From Stenogyne calaminthoides (lineage: Eukaryota > Streptophyta > Magnoliopsida > Lamiales > Lamiaceae): DNA of 64,000 nucleotides. The DNA lies in NCBI GenBank assembly GCA_037126765.1, contig JBBCBC010000017.1, positions 22,001,916 through 22,065,915 of the forward strand. Direction: 5' to 3'. This document shows positions 9,798-21,258 of this stretch, piece by piece. A program made the position numbers and the translations under genes. Each line of letters starts with the position of its first letter. Within the stretch, counting starts at the first letter, position 1. The notes beneath the pieces are model-generated. The model ran no database searches, was not told the DNA's origin, and saw nothing but the letters and a program-made list of their open reading frames with translations.

Positions 9798-12700
9798 TGT
9801 AGGTCCCGAACGGGTTTTTGTGAGGGCAGAAGTTTAGAGGGGAGGGGTGAATAGACTTCTGAAAAACTTTTGTGTGAAATCAGGTGTGAAAAGCAAGTTG
9901 TCTGATTAGAGTGTGTGTGAATCAATTTGGACTGATATCCAACTTACTGATCGCCTGAGGGCAGATCAGTTTGGTGTCTATCAGTTTAACTGATGTGCGG
10001 AAGCTAAGTTTTACCCGTGTGAAAAACCAGTTTTTTAAATCAAAATTCTAAGTAATTTGTTTTGAATCAGATGACAAAGGGTCAAACTGATCTGATCAGT
10101 TGCTTGATGCAAACCTGATCCAGACTCAGAATATGCATGTAATACTGAAACAAGTAGTGTGCAAGATGTGTAAAACAGATAAAGCAAGTAAAGGCACATA
10201 AGATTTTTATAGTGGTTCCGGCAACTTGTCTTACATCCACTCTTCCCTATCAGCAGGGGCACCAACTTAACCAACTGGACTTAGTTTAATGTATTAGTCA
10301 AACACAGTACAACAGATGTTTCAAGAGTTCTCACTCAACCAATCCCAGAAATCAGAAACTAGAAACTCTAGTCTGAAATCTTGCTAAACAAACTTAACCT
10401 AACTTTTGGTTTGGTTATAAGATTTGTTGTGTTCCAACTGGAAATCTATCCTAGTATTTGGGTAGCCTAAAGCTAAAGGATAAGATTTCTGGGCTAAAAA
10501 CTATGGGATGAACATTTAGAAAATATTCTTGATTTTGTGTTCTTCGTGCGGAAATTGCGTATAGCTTGAGCTTGATGATAATTTCCGTAACCTTACTATG
10601 AAGGTTGATCCCATATTTATAGGCACGAAATTGAATTAGCCGTTGGAGAGCAATTCGAATGTCAGTCTATTTTAAGGTAGATTTGTGGGATGGATGTGAC
10701 GTGCACAGAGGTGGCATGGCCAAAAGCATGCAAGTTTGTCCTTTATAGTCGTTTGATTGTGATCCGCCGAATCCCGCTCTGTCAGCTCCGTACATACGTA
10801 TCTTGCTCTCATTGGTTATCAAGTACACTTGTTCAGTGTTTGTTTTACCAACTAAGGTTGACATTCTTCTTGTCTGATTAACCTCGTATGTCTTGGTGAA
10901 TCTTGGTTGTCACCGGTGTGGTGACTGATCGATCGATCTTGATCGATCTACCATTTCAGGATATTTTAGTTTTGATGAATTATGCCAAAACATTATCAAC
11001 TTGTGTTGTTGAAGTTCGATCTACGATAATAAGTTGAGGGGAACGAGAGAACAAATTGAGAGAGAACAAATTGCGAGATGAACTCACAAAATAGAGCGTA
11101 GATGATCGAGATCGACGTGATCGAGATCGAGATATGAAGATGAGCGGATGATCAAGATCGGGCGTGATTGAGATCGGATGTGCTAAACCGATATGCTAAC
11201 CTAATATGCTAACACGATGTACTAATCGATGCGGATAAACCGATATCTTGACTGATGCTATCTCGATCCGATCATGTGAGTTGATCGATCAAATCGAGAA
11301 GAAATCGACATCGAAAAACCCGAAATCTGCATATCGATCAAAGAGAAGCCATCAAGAGATGTCATCGATGTCATATTCTTTGTGAATCGTAACGCTGGCG
11401 ATGATCGTTAGCTCGAAGTCTTTAGTGACGAGGGTCGGTTTTGTCCGAAGACGAAGAAGCCCGAACTCGGTCCACTCGAGTGTGAGTATGCCCGATCGAC
11501 AAGGTCCGCCAAGAGAAGTCACCAAGGCTCGATAGACCAAGGCTCGGATGGAATCAAGACACCGAGACTCGAGAGAATCTGAATGATTCCAAGGCGAGGA
11601 ATCGAGGAATATACCCGTTAGAATCACCGACGTGGACCAACGAGAGGAAGACAACCACACCGAAAAGCCGCAAAAAGTTATGAGAATAGTATGGATTTGA
11701 ATGTGACTCCATCCAACGGTAACATTCAAATCCACACTATAAATACAAGTTCTTCCTTCATAATTCGGTGTGGAAAAATACGTGAAACATCCATCAAGCC
11801 AAATCATCTAGCATTCCCACCATAGAACACAGAGAAAGAAATACACGCATATATTCAAGAGTGTTCTAGAACCCAATCTAAGCAACCCACAATGTATCCT
11901 AAGCTTAGAGAGATTTTCCCAACCTTAGCATTGAGGCTAAACAAATGTAAGAGAAAATCTCAACCTAGTTGGAAACCAAACAAACCTTACCCAAATCAGT
12001 TGGTTAAGTTTGTAGGTGAGTGTGAACTCGGTAAACATCTAGTAATCCCGAAAGGGAGGGTAGGCAAACCCGTGAGGGTGATAAGTCCCGTTTGAGTGTG
12101 AACTCGGTAAACATCTGTTGGGTGTTGGACTAACACGTTAAACTAAGTCCAGTTGGTTAAGTAGGTGCCCCTGATGAAAGGGAAGAGTGGATGTAGGAGT
12201 TGGACTCCGAACCACTATAAAATCGTGTGTTCTTTATTGCTTTATGTTCTTACTTTCCTTATGCATTCGATTATAAACAAAACAACACACATGAGCTTAA
12301 AACGCAAAAATATGAATCACTCTGCCCTCACCCCTGTTTTATATGCATTGAATGAAATGTTTGCTTCCGCACGCGTAAAATCGGTTTTATTCTGGACCTA
12401 ACACTACCTGATTGAGTCTTCTGATGCATATTATTTTAGCACAACTTAGCAGACTCTCTTTCATTCTTCTGATGTGGATCTTCTGTTCTTCTGGTCTTGA
12501 TCTTCTAGTAGTCATCTGATCTTCAGGTCTTCTGAGTCTTCAGCTTCATGTATTCACCTGATTATCTGACTATCTAACTTGTCTGATCTTCTGATCTTCT
12601 GACTTGTCCGATCTTCTGATCTACTGACTTGTCTGATCTTCTGATCTTCTTCAAGACTTAACCTATACATATTGAGTTCCCCCTCAATATGTGACCTATC

Positions 12701-12833
12701 TATTACATCAGCTGTCTATACATCCCAGCTGGTCATCCTATCCTGATTCTAAATCATCAGTCAGCTAACAGGTCTGACTGGTCCTATTACAATCTGTTTT
12801 GGAACTTCCATCAAAACTACAAATTTCCTAACA
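9798..12833 (-). repeat. 5' LTR of element B (about 1580 bp without its insertion)
   Basis: The LTR starts TGTTAGGAAATTTG on the minus strand at 12833 and ends GGGACCTACA at 9798. It is homologous to the LTR of element A but is interrupted by a solo LTR (10953-12403). A minus-strand TATA box (CCTATAAATATGGG) lies near 10611-10624. U3 carries tandem TCTGATCTTCTGAC-type repeats (about 12565-12650). Confidence 0.88.
10953..12403 (+). repeat. Solo LTR inserted in inverted orientation in the LTR of element B (1451 bp)
   Basis: The flanking pentamer CTACC occurs at 10948-10952 and 12404-12408. Removing the insert restores the LTR sequence seen in element A. The insert ends TGGACCTAACA and contains, on the plus strand, sequence homologous to the transcribed part of the SIRE-type LTRs (around 12010-12260), so it is a related LTR in opposite orientation. 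Its 5' end reads ATTTCAGGATATTTT instead of TGTT, so the terminal TG is degraded. A TATA box (CTATAAATAC) lies at 11737-11746. The block holding GTGAACTCGGTAAACATCT is repeated (about 12018 and 12096). Confidence 0.75.
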
Positions 12834-13241
12834 CTTTGATATTTTTTTGGTTTGGGCCACTCCGCCACGCTCTTTATCTTCTCTGGGTCTGTCCTTACCC
12901 CATCTCCAGAAATAATATGCCCCAGATATTCCACTTCTCTCACTCCAAATGCACACTTACTTCTTTTGGCATACAACTGATGTTTCCTAAGTAACCCCAA
13001 TACTACAGTTAAATGTTCAACATGAGAGTTCATGTCTGGGCTATAGATAAGAATGTCATCAAAGAACACTAGTGCAAATTTCCTGATGAATTATTTGAAC
13101 ACCTCATTCATCATATTTTGAAAAGTAGCAGGAGCATTTGTCAATCCAAATGGCATCACCTTGAATTCAAACAACCCACAATGAGTGATAAATGCACTCT
13201 TATACTTATCTTCTTCGTTTAAAAGAATCTGGAAGTATCCC
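12834..13241 (-). pseudogene. pol: Element C reverse transcriptase, second half
   Basis: The frame continues the RT begun at 25217: QQGYFQILLNEEDKYKSAF, then the MPFGLTNAPATFQ motif, and the catalytic FFDDILIYS motif near 13070-13045. The thumb region follows with YLGHIISGDGVRTDPEKI. A stop codon interrupts the frame just before FFDD (about 13091). The sequence ends at 12834, where element B is inserted. Confidence 0.85.
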
Positions 13242-13860
13242 TGTTGTAAGGAGAAATAACCCGACTTGAAGGAAGCCGGAAATTGGGCCTTCTTATGGTT
13301 AGCTTGTTGTCCGACATCATCCAGCTGGAGCAAGACACGAAGCGACTTCGGAGTCTCGGTAAGTCGCTGGGAGCTCGGGAAGCTGTGAAGGTCCCAAAGG
13401 CAGTTTAGTGTGGTAAAGAGGTCGCGGGGCGACTTGGTAGAACCCGGAAGTCGGGACCGACTGAGTCCCGAGCTTAGTTGAAGATAAACATGGAAAAGAT
13501 TCGGGTAGTTAGTGCGGCGGATTTCTCGGGATATAACCGGGGAATGCGTATCTGTAAGCGCGACTTGCGGAACAAGAAAGGAAACCCTAGTTGGTCCACG
13601 AGAGGAAGCCCACTAAGATTGTAACCTTAGTTCTGTGTCTATAAGTATAACTTGTATTGTACGTTGTAGAGGATCGAACTCTTAGAATCCTAGGCCGAAA
13701 TAATACAGTAAATATCCTGGCTTGGTGCCCCCAGACGTAGTCTATTTCACAGACGAACTGGGTAATCAAATCGTGCATTGTTTATCATTTTCGTTATCAT
13801 ATTGATCGGAGCCCTATTAAAATACTTATTTCTCCTTCGGTAATCAAACCGGGTACAACA
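13242..13860 (+). repeat. 5' LTR of element D (619 bp)
   Basis: TG...CA ends, with a TATA-like CTATAAG near 13638. It ends at the start of the primer site. The matching 3' copy is at 24598-25216. Confidence 0.95.
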
Positions 13861-13879
13861 ATTGGCGCCATCTGTGGGA
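13861..13879 (+). promoter_or_regulatory. Primer binding site of element D
   Basis: ATTGGCGCCATCTGTGGGA follows the 5' LTR directly. The TGGCGCC start is typical of primer sites in Tat and Athila gypsy elements; I did not assign the tRNA. Confidence 0.8.
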
Positions 13880-13942
13880 ACTACAATTCCTACGAAATCA
13901 CTTTGTTCAAAGGAAAACCCATTTCACCTCTGATCAATACCG

Positions 13943-15640
13943 ATGGCGAGCAATCAAGTCAATCTGAACGGGCAAGATCTGGACTCCCGCGTTGGGCACG
14001 AGGCCTCCATGAGCTCTCAGCATACCGGCTCACATCGCGCTTGCCAGCCAGACCCGGTGATGACACCTGATTGGTGGAACCTGGTGCAGATGCCAGAGGA
14101 CGCGAAGGTCGTAATGGCCATTCTCCACAAAAAGTGCCTCGCGTTTGATGACGAGGACGTGCAGCCTCCCCCCAAGAAGGCCACCCAGGAGGTCGGACCC
14201 TCAAAAAAAAAGGAACCACTGGCCCAAAAGGGGCATTCGGCGGGTCAACTGGCCTACGATCCGGCCAGACACGCCTTGGTCCGCAATCACCAGCTCCTCA
14301 GGAGGCCGGCTGGGTCGAATAATGTATTCGACAGACTTGGCGACCTTGGGGTCCAGAAAGCCCCAGGGATTGTTGAGGATGAGGCACAATCTGAGCCTCG
14401 TCGAGCTGATCAGGTGGAGCATGACCTTGCCCTTGCACTGAACCTCCACCACAACGACCTGCCAAAGGGATCGACCGTGCATTGCTACTACCCCTCGGCG
14501 GTAAAGGTGACCACTGACCATTGTGACGCTCAGGTCGCAGCACTGACCCGGACAGTCAAACAACTGATGGAGCGCATGGAGAATCGAAGCGGTCCAGCGG
14601 GGTCAGATCTTCTCCTCGCTGTCCCGGACTCCCCACTCGGAACTCTGGTCACCTTGGCGGCTACCCAAATGAAGATTAATGTTGCAACCTTGGATCGCTA
14701 CAGTTGGAACACGGACCCAAGGGTCCATGTAGTTAAGTATAACTCATACATGGCCTCTATGGGCGCCACTGATGCGACCAAATGTCGGCTTTCTTCTCTG
14801 ACCCTGAGAGACCAGGCTCACCAATGGTTCACCTCTCTTCCACCTCTATCGGTGGACACTTTCGAGCAGCTCACTTGCCTGTTTCTGACACACTTTACTG
14901 CTCTGGCGCCCCGGCCTGCGACCAGGCAGCGCCTGATGAACACCCAACAGGGGGACACAAAATCTGATCGGTCTTATATCGAAAGGATCGACAAGCTGAT
15001 CTTGGAAGGAGATCCCATTGGGGATGAAGCAAAACTACTGGGGGCTGTCTCCGGCCTTAAGAAGGGGACAAACTCTGACGGTGCATGACGGCCGAATACT
15101 CGACTAGCTACACCGACTTCCGAAGGCGGGCTAGCGACCTTATACACACAGCAGAGCTCTTGGAATCCCGACTCTCCGAGGCTAAGGAGGTCGCTGAGCC
15201 CAAGAAGAGTTCAAAGAAGGCCAACTCACAGTACAAGCCGCCCGGAAGCTTCAAGCCTTTTGAAGAAATCATTCCGGTGAAGTTGATGGATGCCCTGGGC
15301 ATGACCCCCGGGCACATTTTTGCCCAGATCCGAGAGCAGGAATTACTTCTCCCGCCGCGCCTGGTAAAGAGTAATGGCAAACAGAACCCCAACAAGTATT
15401 GCCACTTCCACGAGTAGACCGGACACTATACCAGTGAGTTCAAGGACCTGTTGCCCCAACTCTGGAGGTTATACGAAGATGGCCTGCTTGACAAATTCGT
15501 CAAGCGACCTCAGAAGAATGGCGACCAGGCTCAGAGAGGTCGCCAGCAAGGAGAGCGCGCCCATGGGAACAACAACCAGAGAGCGGGGCAAAGGGAGCGA
15601 CCTATCCCGCCCATACCTGAAAATGCGAGAGATCGGGTGA
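13943..15640 (+). pseudogene. gag: Element D gag, frameshifted
   Basis: The ATG at 13943 is the first in the leader and opens a 381-codon frame. The N-terminal 200 residues are low-complexity. The retrotransposon gag (capsid) domain lies at about 14640-15060, with the HQWFTSLPPLSVDTFEQL motif. A frameshift near 15080 moves the protein to the frame of 15085. There it continues through a basic linker to a degenerate zinc-knuckle region (KYCHFHE, a TAG at 15415-15417, then TGHYTSEF), in which an expected Cys appears as Phe. The frame then runs on towards the protease. The end given is approximate. Confidence 0.8.
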
Positions 15641-16448
15641 TACACACTCTCTCTCCTATAGGGACGGTCGGGGGGCTGGCCTCCAACTCCTCCTCCAAGC
15701 GGAAGATGAAAGCCGAAATAATGGAGATAGAGAACGCCAGGAAGATGGTGTTGCTTGTCCTCACCGTGGGGGAAAAGTCCAGTACTATCGAGTTTGGAGA
15801 AAAGAACAAGGCTGGGGTGGTCTATCCCAATGTCGATCCCTTGGTGATCCGGGCCAACATCATGTGGACTACGGTGTGCCGACTTCTGGTCGACGGGGGT
15901 GCCTTCTGTAACATCCTTTTCAAGAAAACTCTGGACCAGCTCGGGATTATGATGCCTATATCACCCCGTGCGACCACATCGTGAAGGGATTTGGCGACGC
16001 AACTGTGAGGCCCACCGGGATGATTCGACTGGCCATCGAGCTGGTCTCTACACTGAATAGCGAGGTTAGGGCAACTAGGCTATTAGACTTTCTGGTAGTC
16101 GACCTTCCCAGCTCCTATAATGGTTTCCTGGGAAGGCCTTTTGAGCATGAATTCGAGGCTGTGTCCTCAACTTTTTACTTTTGTGTAAAATTCCCCACCA
16201 AGAGTGGGTTGGTAGGCACCGTTAAGGGCGACCAAGTCGATGCAAGAGGTTGTTTGATTTACTCTTCGTCTCTTTTCAATTCCGCACCAATACCTATCAA
16301 ACAAACATTTGTAATAGACAACAATGAACAAGATTGGGAATTAAATAAGGAAAGAGAAAGCAAAAAAAGAACTTACAGCGACCTCGATCCAAGAATAGGG
16401 CACGAGCCCGATGAATTCCTAATCGAGGCCGAGATCAACGACCCCTGA
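15640..16448 (+). pseudogene. pol: Element D protease region, frameshifted
   Basis: The frame from gag continues to the retropepsin-like motif LLVDGGAFCNILFKKTLD (about 15885-15940). DGG replaces the commoner D-S/T-G, as in many Tat elements. A frameshift near 15981 moves the rest to another frame, which shows the LGRPFEHEFEAVSS segment usual between the protease and RT of Tat elements, followed by a linker ending in a stop at 16448. Confidence 0.75.
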
Positions 16449-16565
16449 CAAGATGGCCCAAGGGCCGTCCCGGGGGAAGAACTATAGAAAGTCAAAGTAG
16501 ATCCAACTCGCCCGGACCTAGAAGTCATTATTGGCTCCAAGATACCGAGCGACCTGAAGGGGGAA

Positions 16566-17660
16566 GTGATCGACTTTCTCAGAAAGAACATGGATGTATT
16601 TGCCTGGTCGCACAAGGATATGGTGGGAATAGATCCAGAAGTCGCGTGTCATCGACTTCACATTGACCCATCTCGAAGGCCGGTTGCCCAGAAAAGGAGG
16701 AAATTCGGCCCCGAGAAATATGCCGCTTTAGCCGAAGAGGTGAAGAAGCTGCTGGATAACTACTTGATCATGCAGGCCGACCAGACGCAGTGGGTGGCCA
16801 ATGCAGTACTGGTGAAAAAGTCCAACGGAACCTGGCAGTTGTGTATCGACTTTACCGACCTCAATGAGGCCTGCCCAAAAGATTTGTTTCCCATGCCGCA
16901 CATCGACCACCTGATAGATAACACGGCCGGGCACGAGATGATGTCGTTCATGGATGCTTTTGCGGGTTATCACCAAATAGCCATGCACGAACCAGATCGA
17001 CAACACACCTCTTTTCTGACCAAGAAAAACCTGTATTGCTGGAAGAGAATGTCGTTCGGCTTGAAGAACGCAGGGGCAACCTACCAAAGGCTTGTCAATC
17101 ATATGTTTGCCGATCAGATCGGGAAATTGGTAGAAGTGTATGTCGATGATATTGTCGTCAAGTGCTTAAAAAGTGAGGATCACCTATCTCACCTCTCACA
17201 GACCTTCGATATCCTCAGGAAGTTCAATATGAGACTCAACCCCAAGAAGTGTAACTTTGGAGTGGAGTCGGGGAAGTTCTTGGGACATCTAGTCAGTAAG
17301 TGGGGGATCGAGGCAAACCCAGGGAAGGTCAAGGCCGTATTGGATATGGGGGCACCCCGAAATGTGAAAGAGGTTCAGAGACTCATGGGATGCCTGGCCA
17401 CACTAAGCAGGTTCATCTCTCGGATGGGGGACAAATGTAAGCCAATGTTCGACATGATCCGTAAGAAAGCAAAGTTCGAATGGACACCTGAGAGCCAGGA
17501 TGCTTTTGAAAAAATCAAAACCTACCTGGCAGACGTGAGCATCTTGTCCAAACCTGTCCAGGGAGAGAAGCTTCTCTTGTACCTCGCGGCCTCGGAGACC
17601 GCTTTGAGCGCAGTGCTAGTCCGAGCGGAGGGCCAGATCCACCTGCCCATTATTTCGTGA
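16566..17660 (+). pseudogene. pol: Element D reverse transcriptase and start of RNase H
   Basis: The 364-codon frame contains a complete RT domain: HRLHIDPSRRPVAQKRRKF at the start, the CIDFTDLNEACPKD motif, the first catalytic Asp in MSFMDAFAGYHQI (residue 130), and the catalytic YVDDIVVK motif (residues 192-195). The thumb and connection follow (FLGHLVSKWGIEANPGKV). It then enters the first RNase H region (TALSAVLVRAEGQ) and ends in a stop at 17660 that a frameshift explains, because the next frame starts with the following RNase H residues. The catalytic residues of RT all look intact. Confidence 0.92.
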
Positions 17661-18784
17661 GCCAGACTTTAAACGAGACAGAACAACGTTACCCATCGTT
17701 AGAGAAGCTGGCATACGCATTAGTCATGAGTGTGAGGAAACTGAGGCCATACTTTTTTGATCACCAGGTCGAGGTTCTCACTTCTCTGCCACTGTGGAGT
17801 GTGCTCCACCGACCAGACACTTCAGGCCGATGTCTCAAATGGGCCATTGAGGTCGGGCAATACGGTGTGACCTACACGCCACGACCTGCAGTTAAGGCCC
17901 AGGCACTGGCCAATTTCTTAGTGGAGCTTACATTCCCTTCCGAAGCAGAGAGTTCGAGCAGTTTGCCGTGGGAGCTGTTCATAGATGGGTCGGTAACCTC
18001 TCACAAGCCGGGAGCCGGTCTTGTCTTAATGAGTCATGAGGGTATCTCATTCCAGAACGTCATTACCTTTGATTTTCCCGCAATGAATAATGAGGCCGAA
18101 TATGAGGCGCTCATCAGCGGCTTAGAAATGACAACTGCCATGGGTGTCAAGAGATTGCAGGTCCATACCGACTCCCAGCTCGTGGCCTGCCAAGTTTCGG
18201 GGGAGTACGAAGCTAGGGATGATAGGATGGCAGCCTATCAGGAAATTGTAAAAACACTGTGCCTGAAGTTCACACAGATCCATGTCAAGCTGATACCGAG
18301 AGATCAGAACTCGGGAGCTGATGCTCTGGCCCGGCTGGCGACCTCCGAGGGATCACCAGATATGAGGGATGTCACCATCACGACACTTTCCCACCCCTCC
18401 ACCGTACAAACTATCGTAACAACATTGGAGACCCCGGTGTCGAACTGGATGACACCCATCATGGAGTATTTGATAAGTGGCCTCCTACCACCCGATCGCG
18501 TCCAGGCTCGGCAGTTGCAGTTACGGGCCGCACGATACACAATGATCAGCATGGAGTTATACAATCGCGGCTTCGGCATGCCCCTACTTCGATGTATTAC
18601 GCCTGAACAAGGTCAAATCATTCTTCGAGAAATACACGAAGGGGCATGCGGAAACCACACTGGGGGGGGAGTCGCTGGCCCACAAGACCACAAGGCAGGG
18701 ATATTTTTGGCCAACCTTAAGGGTCGATGCTATCGTCTTCGCCCGCAAATGCCACAAATGTCAGATCTATGCTCCCTCCATTAA
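17657..18784 (+). pseudogene. pol: Element D RNase H connection, second (archaeal-like) RNase H and start of integrase
   Basis: The frame opens with the tail of the first RNase H (LNETEQRYPSLEKLAYALV). A second full RNase H follows at about 17965-18355: WELFIDGSVTS, NNEAEYEALISGL, VHTDSQLVACQV and GADALARLA supply the acidic D, E, D, D residues. A second, archaeal-type RNase H is a known hallmark of the Tat lineage. The integrase N-terminus begins near 18600 (ILREIHEGACGNH), and a frameshift near 18667 moves the rest to another frame. Confidence 0.88.
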
Positions 18785-19666
18785 GGTCGCACCAGAAGAG
18801 CTCACAGGCATCCTCAGTCCTTGGCCTTTTACAAAGTGGGGGATATACATCATTGGGCCACTCCCAACAGCCTCAGGATCGGTCAAGTATGCCCTAGTGG
18901 CGGTGGATTACTTCACAAAATGGGCTGAGGCTGAGGCGTTGGCAACCATTGACCAAGATCATGTCATCAGGTTCATATGGCGGAACATTATTTGCAGGTT
19001 TGGACTGCCTCAGGCGATCATATCAGATAATGGAAAGCAGTTCGACGGCATGAAAGTCGACGCTTTCTTCAGAAAGTGGAAGATCACAAAGTTGTTCTCT
19101 ACCCCATACCACCCCCAATCAAACGGTCAGGTCGAGGCCGTGAACAAGATCATAAAGCACACGCTCAAGGCCAAGATCGAGGGGGGAAAGGGAAATGGGT
19201 TAGCGAGCTCCCAGATGTGCTATGGGCATACAGAACAACCTGCAGAAATTCAACGGGCGAAACCCCTTACTCGCTGGCCTTCGGAACTGAGGCGGTGGTG
19301 CCCGCGGAGGTCGATGTCCCGACATTCCGAACAAGCCAGGTCGCTTTCGATCATAACGATGAGGCCCTGAAAAGGAACCTCGACCTACTCGAAGAAAAGC
19401 GATTGGAGGCTAACATGAGAAATGTCAGATACAAGCAGAGGTCGGAGAGGTATTACAACTCTAAGGTGCGACTTCGACGTTTCAAGGTCGGAGACCTAGT
19501 GCTAAAAAAGATACTCGGAGACTCAAAAGCCCTCGGTCCAAACTGGGAGGGCCCATTACAGATATCGAAAGTCCTCCCAAACGGGGCACACGAGCTCGAG
19601 AAAGCGGATGGGACCAAGGCCCAATACCCATGGAATGCAACTCACCTGAAGAAATACTATCAATAG
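18600..19666 (+). pseudogene. pol: Element D integrase, two frameshifts
   Basis: The zinc-binding segment (H...H...KCHKCQIYA) is split by a frameshift near 18667. The catalytic core is at 18897-19180 with VAVDYFTKW (D), ISDNGKQF (D) and SNGQVEAVNK (E), so the DDE triad is present. A second frameshift near 19190 moves the frame to the C-terminal part, with LWAYRTTCRNSTGETPY, LAFGTEAVVPAEV and the LGPNWEGPLQI motif, ending HLKKYYQ and a stop at 19666. No chromodomain follows, as expected for Tat. Confidence 0.9.
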
Positions 19667-20405
19667 ATTTACACCTTTGTACTGATCACATCGTTGTAAA
19701 CAAATACTGTTGATAACATTAATTCTCTATTATGTTTAAAAAAAATTCCTATGTGTAAAAACCAAGCGGGTCGCACGAAAAACATATGATTGATGAATTG
19801 CATGCCACATGAAAGACATGATCGATAACATGCAGGTCGCATGAAAGACATGATTGATAACATGCAGGTCACATAAAAGACATGACTGATAACGTGCGAA
19901 CTCGAGGTGTGGCTTTAGAGATACTGGAGGTGAGACCGCCACCCTAGCAGTGCGGTTATCCCCTGACTTTATAAGACGACTACGCAAATGTCCAAGAAAC
20001 AAGTCGCATAGAAAATAAGACGACAAGGACTAAGCAAAAATCGCATAAGGAAATCGAGTCAACACAAAAAGGAATTAAAAAGGAGAATTTCATTAATAAA
20101 GACCCAGAGGTCGAGGAGAACCCCATTACAATAGACCCAGAGGTCGGCAAAAGGAAGCATTCCAGTACAATACAAGTGACTTGGTCTATACTACGGAGCT
20201 ACTCGAGCTAGCGACTTGGTCTATACTACGGAGCTTCTCGAGCTAGCGACTTGGTCTATACTACGGAGCTACTCGAGCTAACGGCCCTCTGATATGAAGG
20301 AGGTCGCTGAGAAAGATGCTGCAAAACTATCAGAAAATGATGTTTTTAACATCCGAGAAGTGTCAGATGCTGCAATGAGACCCCTCGCGTCAAATGAACA
20401 CGAGT
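19667..20405 (+). repeat. Element D 3' untranslated region with two tandem arrays
   Basis: About four degenerate copies of a 32-bp unit (GGTCGCATGAAAGACATGAT core) lie at roughly 19768-19899. Three nearly identical 35-bp units starting GACTTGGTCTATACTACGG lie at 20178-20212, 20213-20247 and 20248-20282. A short duplication of AGACCCAGAGGTCG occurs at about 20100 and 20133. There is no coding frame. Tandem repeats in this position are known for Tat/Retand/Ogre elements. Confidence 0.88.
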
Positions 20406-20406
20406 G

Positions 20407-20845
20407 TCATACATGTGGTGCAAAAAAATTCAAGGGATTGTGAAGGGCTTTTTGGCTTGATCGGATTCGCATATACAATACTAAATCCATGCATGTCAGA
20501 AAATGCCCATCACCACTAATCCCGTCATCACGATCGGCGCCCAAGGCACAGAGGGCACGGGGCACCTCTATCATGGCGGCGGCGGATCCGCCTCCCGGGT
20601 GGTAGCAAAGCTTGGCAATGGCCGTATGGTCATCCTCCAATGAAGGCAACATCAGAAACGGGGGGAACTCAGGGATGGACTGAGTGACGAAAGCCAGAAG
20701 TACAGAGCAGGAGAAGCCCATCGCCGGAGGGTACCTCAAAGTGGGAAGTTCGTCGGAGTTGCCCATACCAAGTTTGAGGATGATATATGAGGAGATCAGA
20801 GGGGGATAATGCGCATTATCCACCTGAAATCCCGCCCTATTTATA
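20407..20845 (-). pseudogene. Second, truncated head of the antisense gene in element D, with its own TATA box
   Basis: A minus-strand ATG at 20721 begins a protein resembling the N-terminus of the full antisense gene: PPFLMLPSLEDDHTAIAKL here against PPFLVSSSSDDDNTAIAEL in element F, with the same spacing to a GDGHFL-type motif. Only about 75 related residues remain, and the frame then runs to a stop at 20407. A TATA box (CTATAAATAG, minus strand) lies at 20837-20846, about 120 bp before the ATG. The block up to a purine-rich tract at about 21155-21165 resembles the 3' end of the element near 24500-24597. Confidence 0.72.
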
Positions 20846-21258
20846 GATGAAAGGCGGGGTTCAAGTTGCAAATTTCGACTCTCGATGGCCCCATAAAGAA
20901 ACCAGCACCGCACGAGCAGCGCGTGGACAGTACGCGACTTCTGGTTGGTCTAAATTACGGCGCCCGGTGCCACCAAATACCCAGGCCATCATTGCGGATC
21001 TGTCAAACGTCACACCGATTCGGAAAATTGAGGCAACGGTTCACCTCCCCAAGGAGGAGATTTTGGTGTAGGCACATTTCCCGAGTCTGACCTGTCAGAA
21101 GTCGATAGGAAGTACGAGTTCAAGTCAAAGCCCCAAGACGAGCTTGCGACCTCGACTTGGGGGGGATGAAATATGGGAGGTAGTACATCACAAATCAAGG
21201 CCCGAAGGCTGGTAAAGTTATAAAATAAAAGTAAAAAGTGACCGGTAGGGCGGCATCT

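Larger units (their letters stand above)
4858..12833 (-). mobile_element. Element B: SIRE-type Ty1/copia retrotransposon, interrupted by three insertions
   Basis: From high to low coordinate: 5' LTR (9798-12833, containing a foreign solo LTR), a mutated tRNA-Met primer site (9784-9795), gag (9659-7092), the pol start (7083-6848), a solo LTR insertion (5542-6847), more pol up to the integrase core, and then a break at 4858 where element A sits. The remaining pol and 3' LTR must lie left of the window beyond element A. The right border (12833/12834) lies inside the RT of element C, so B inserted into C. The bases 12834-12838 (CTTTG) would be half of its target duplication. Confidence 0.88.

Noticed and set aside
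11352..12095. ORFs inside the solo LTR at 10953-12403
   Set aside because: There is no domain, and they fall within LTR sequence that has no coding counterpart in related LTRs.
13959..14563. Minus-strand ORFs opposite element D gag
   Set aside because: They overlap the gag frame, have no recognisable domain, and look like complementary-strand shadows of GC-rich coding sequence, unlike the 3' antisense gene.
16566..19666. Possible endogenous pararetrovirus because of the RT and RNase H
   Set aside because: A gypsy-type integrase follows, and LTRs with a target duplication enclose the region; no movement protein or coat protein of caulimovirus type is seen.
20178..20282. Short regular repeats as a CRISPR-like array
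   Set aside because: The three 35-bp units are contiguous with no spacers and lie in the 3' region of a plant retrotransposon.
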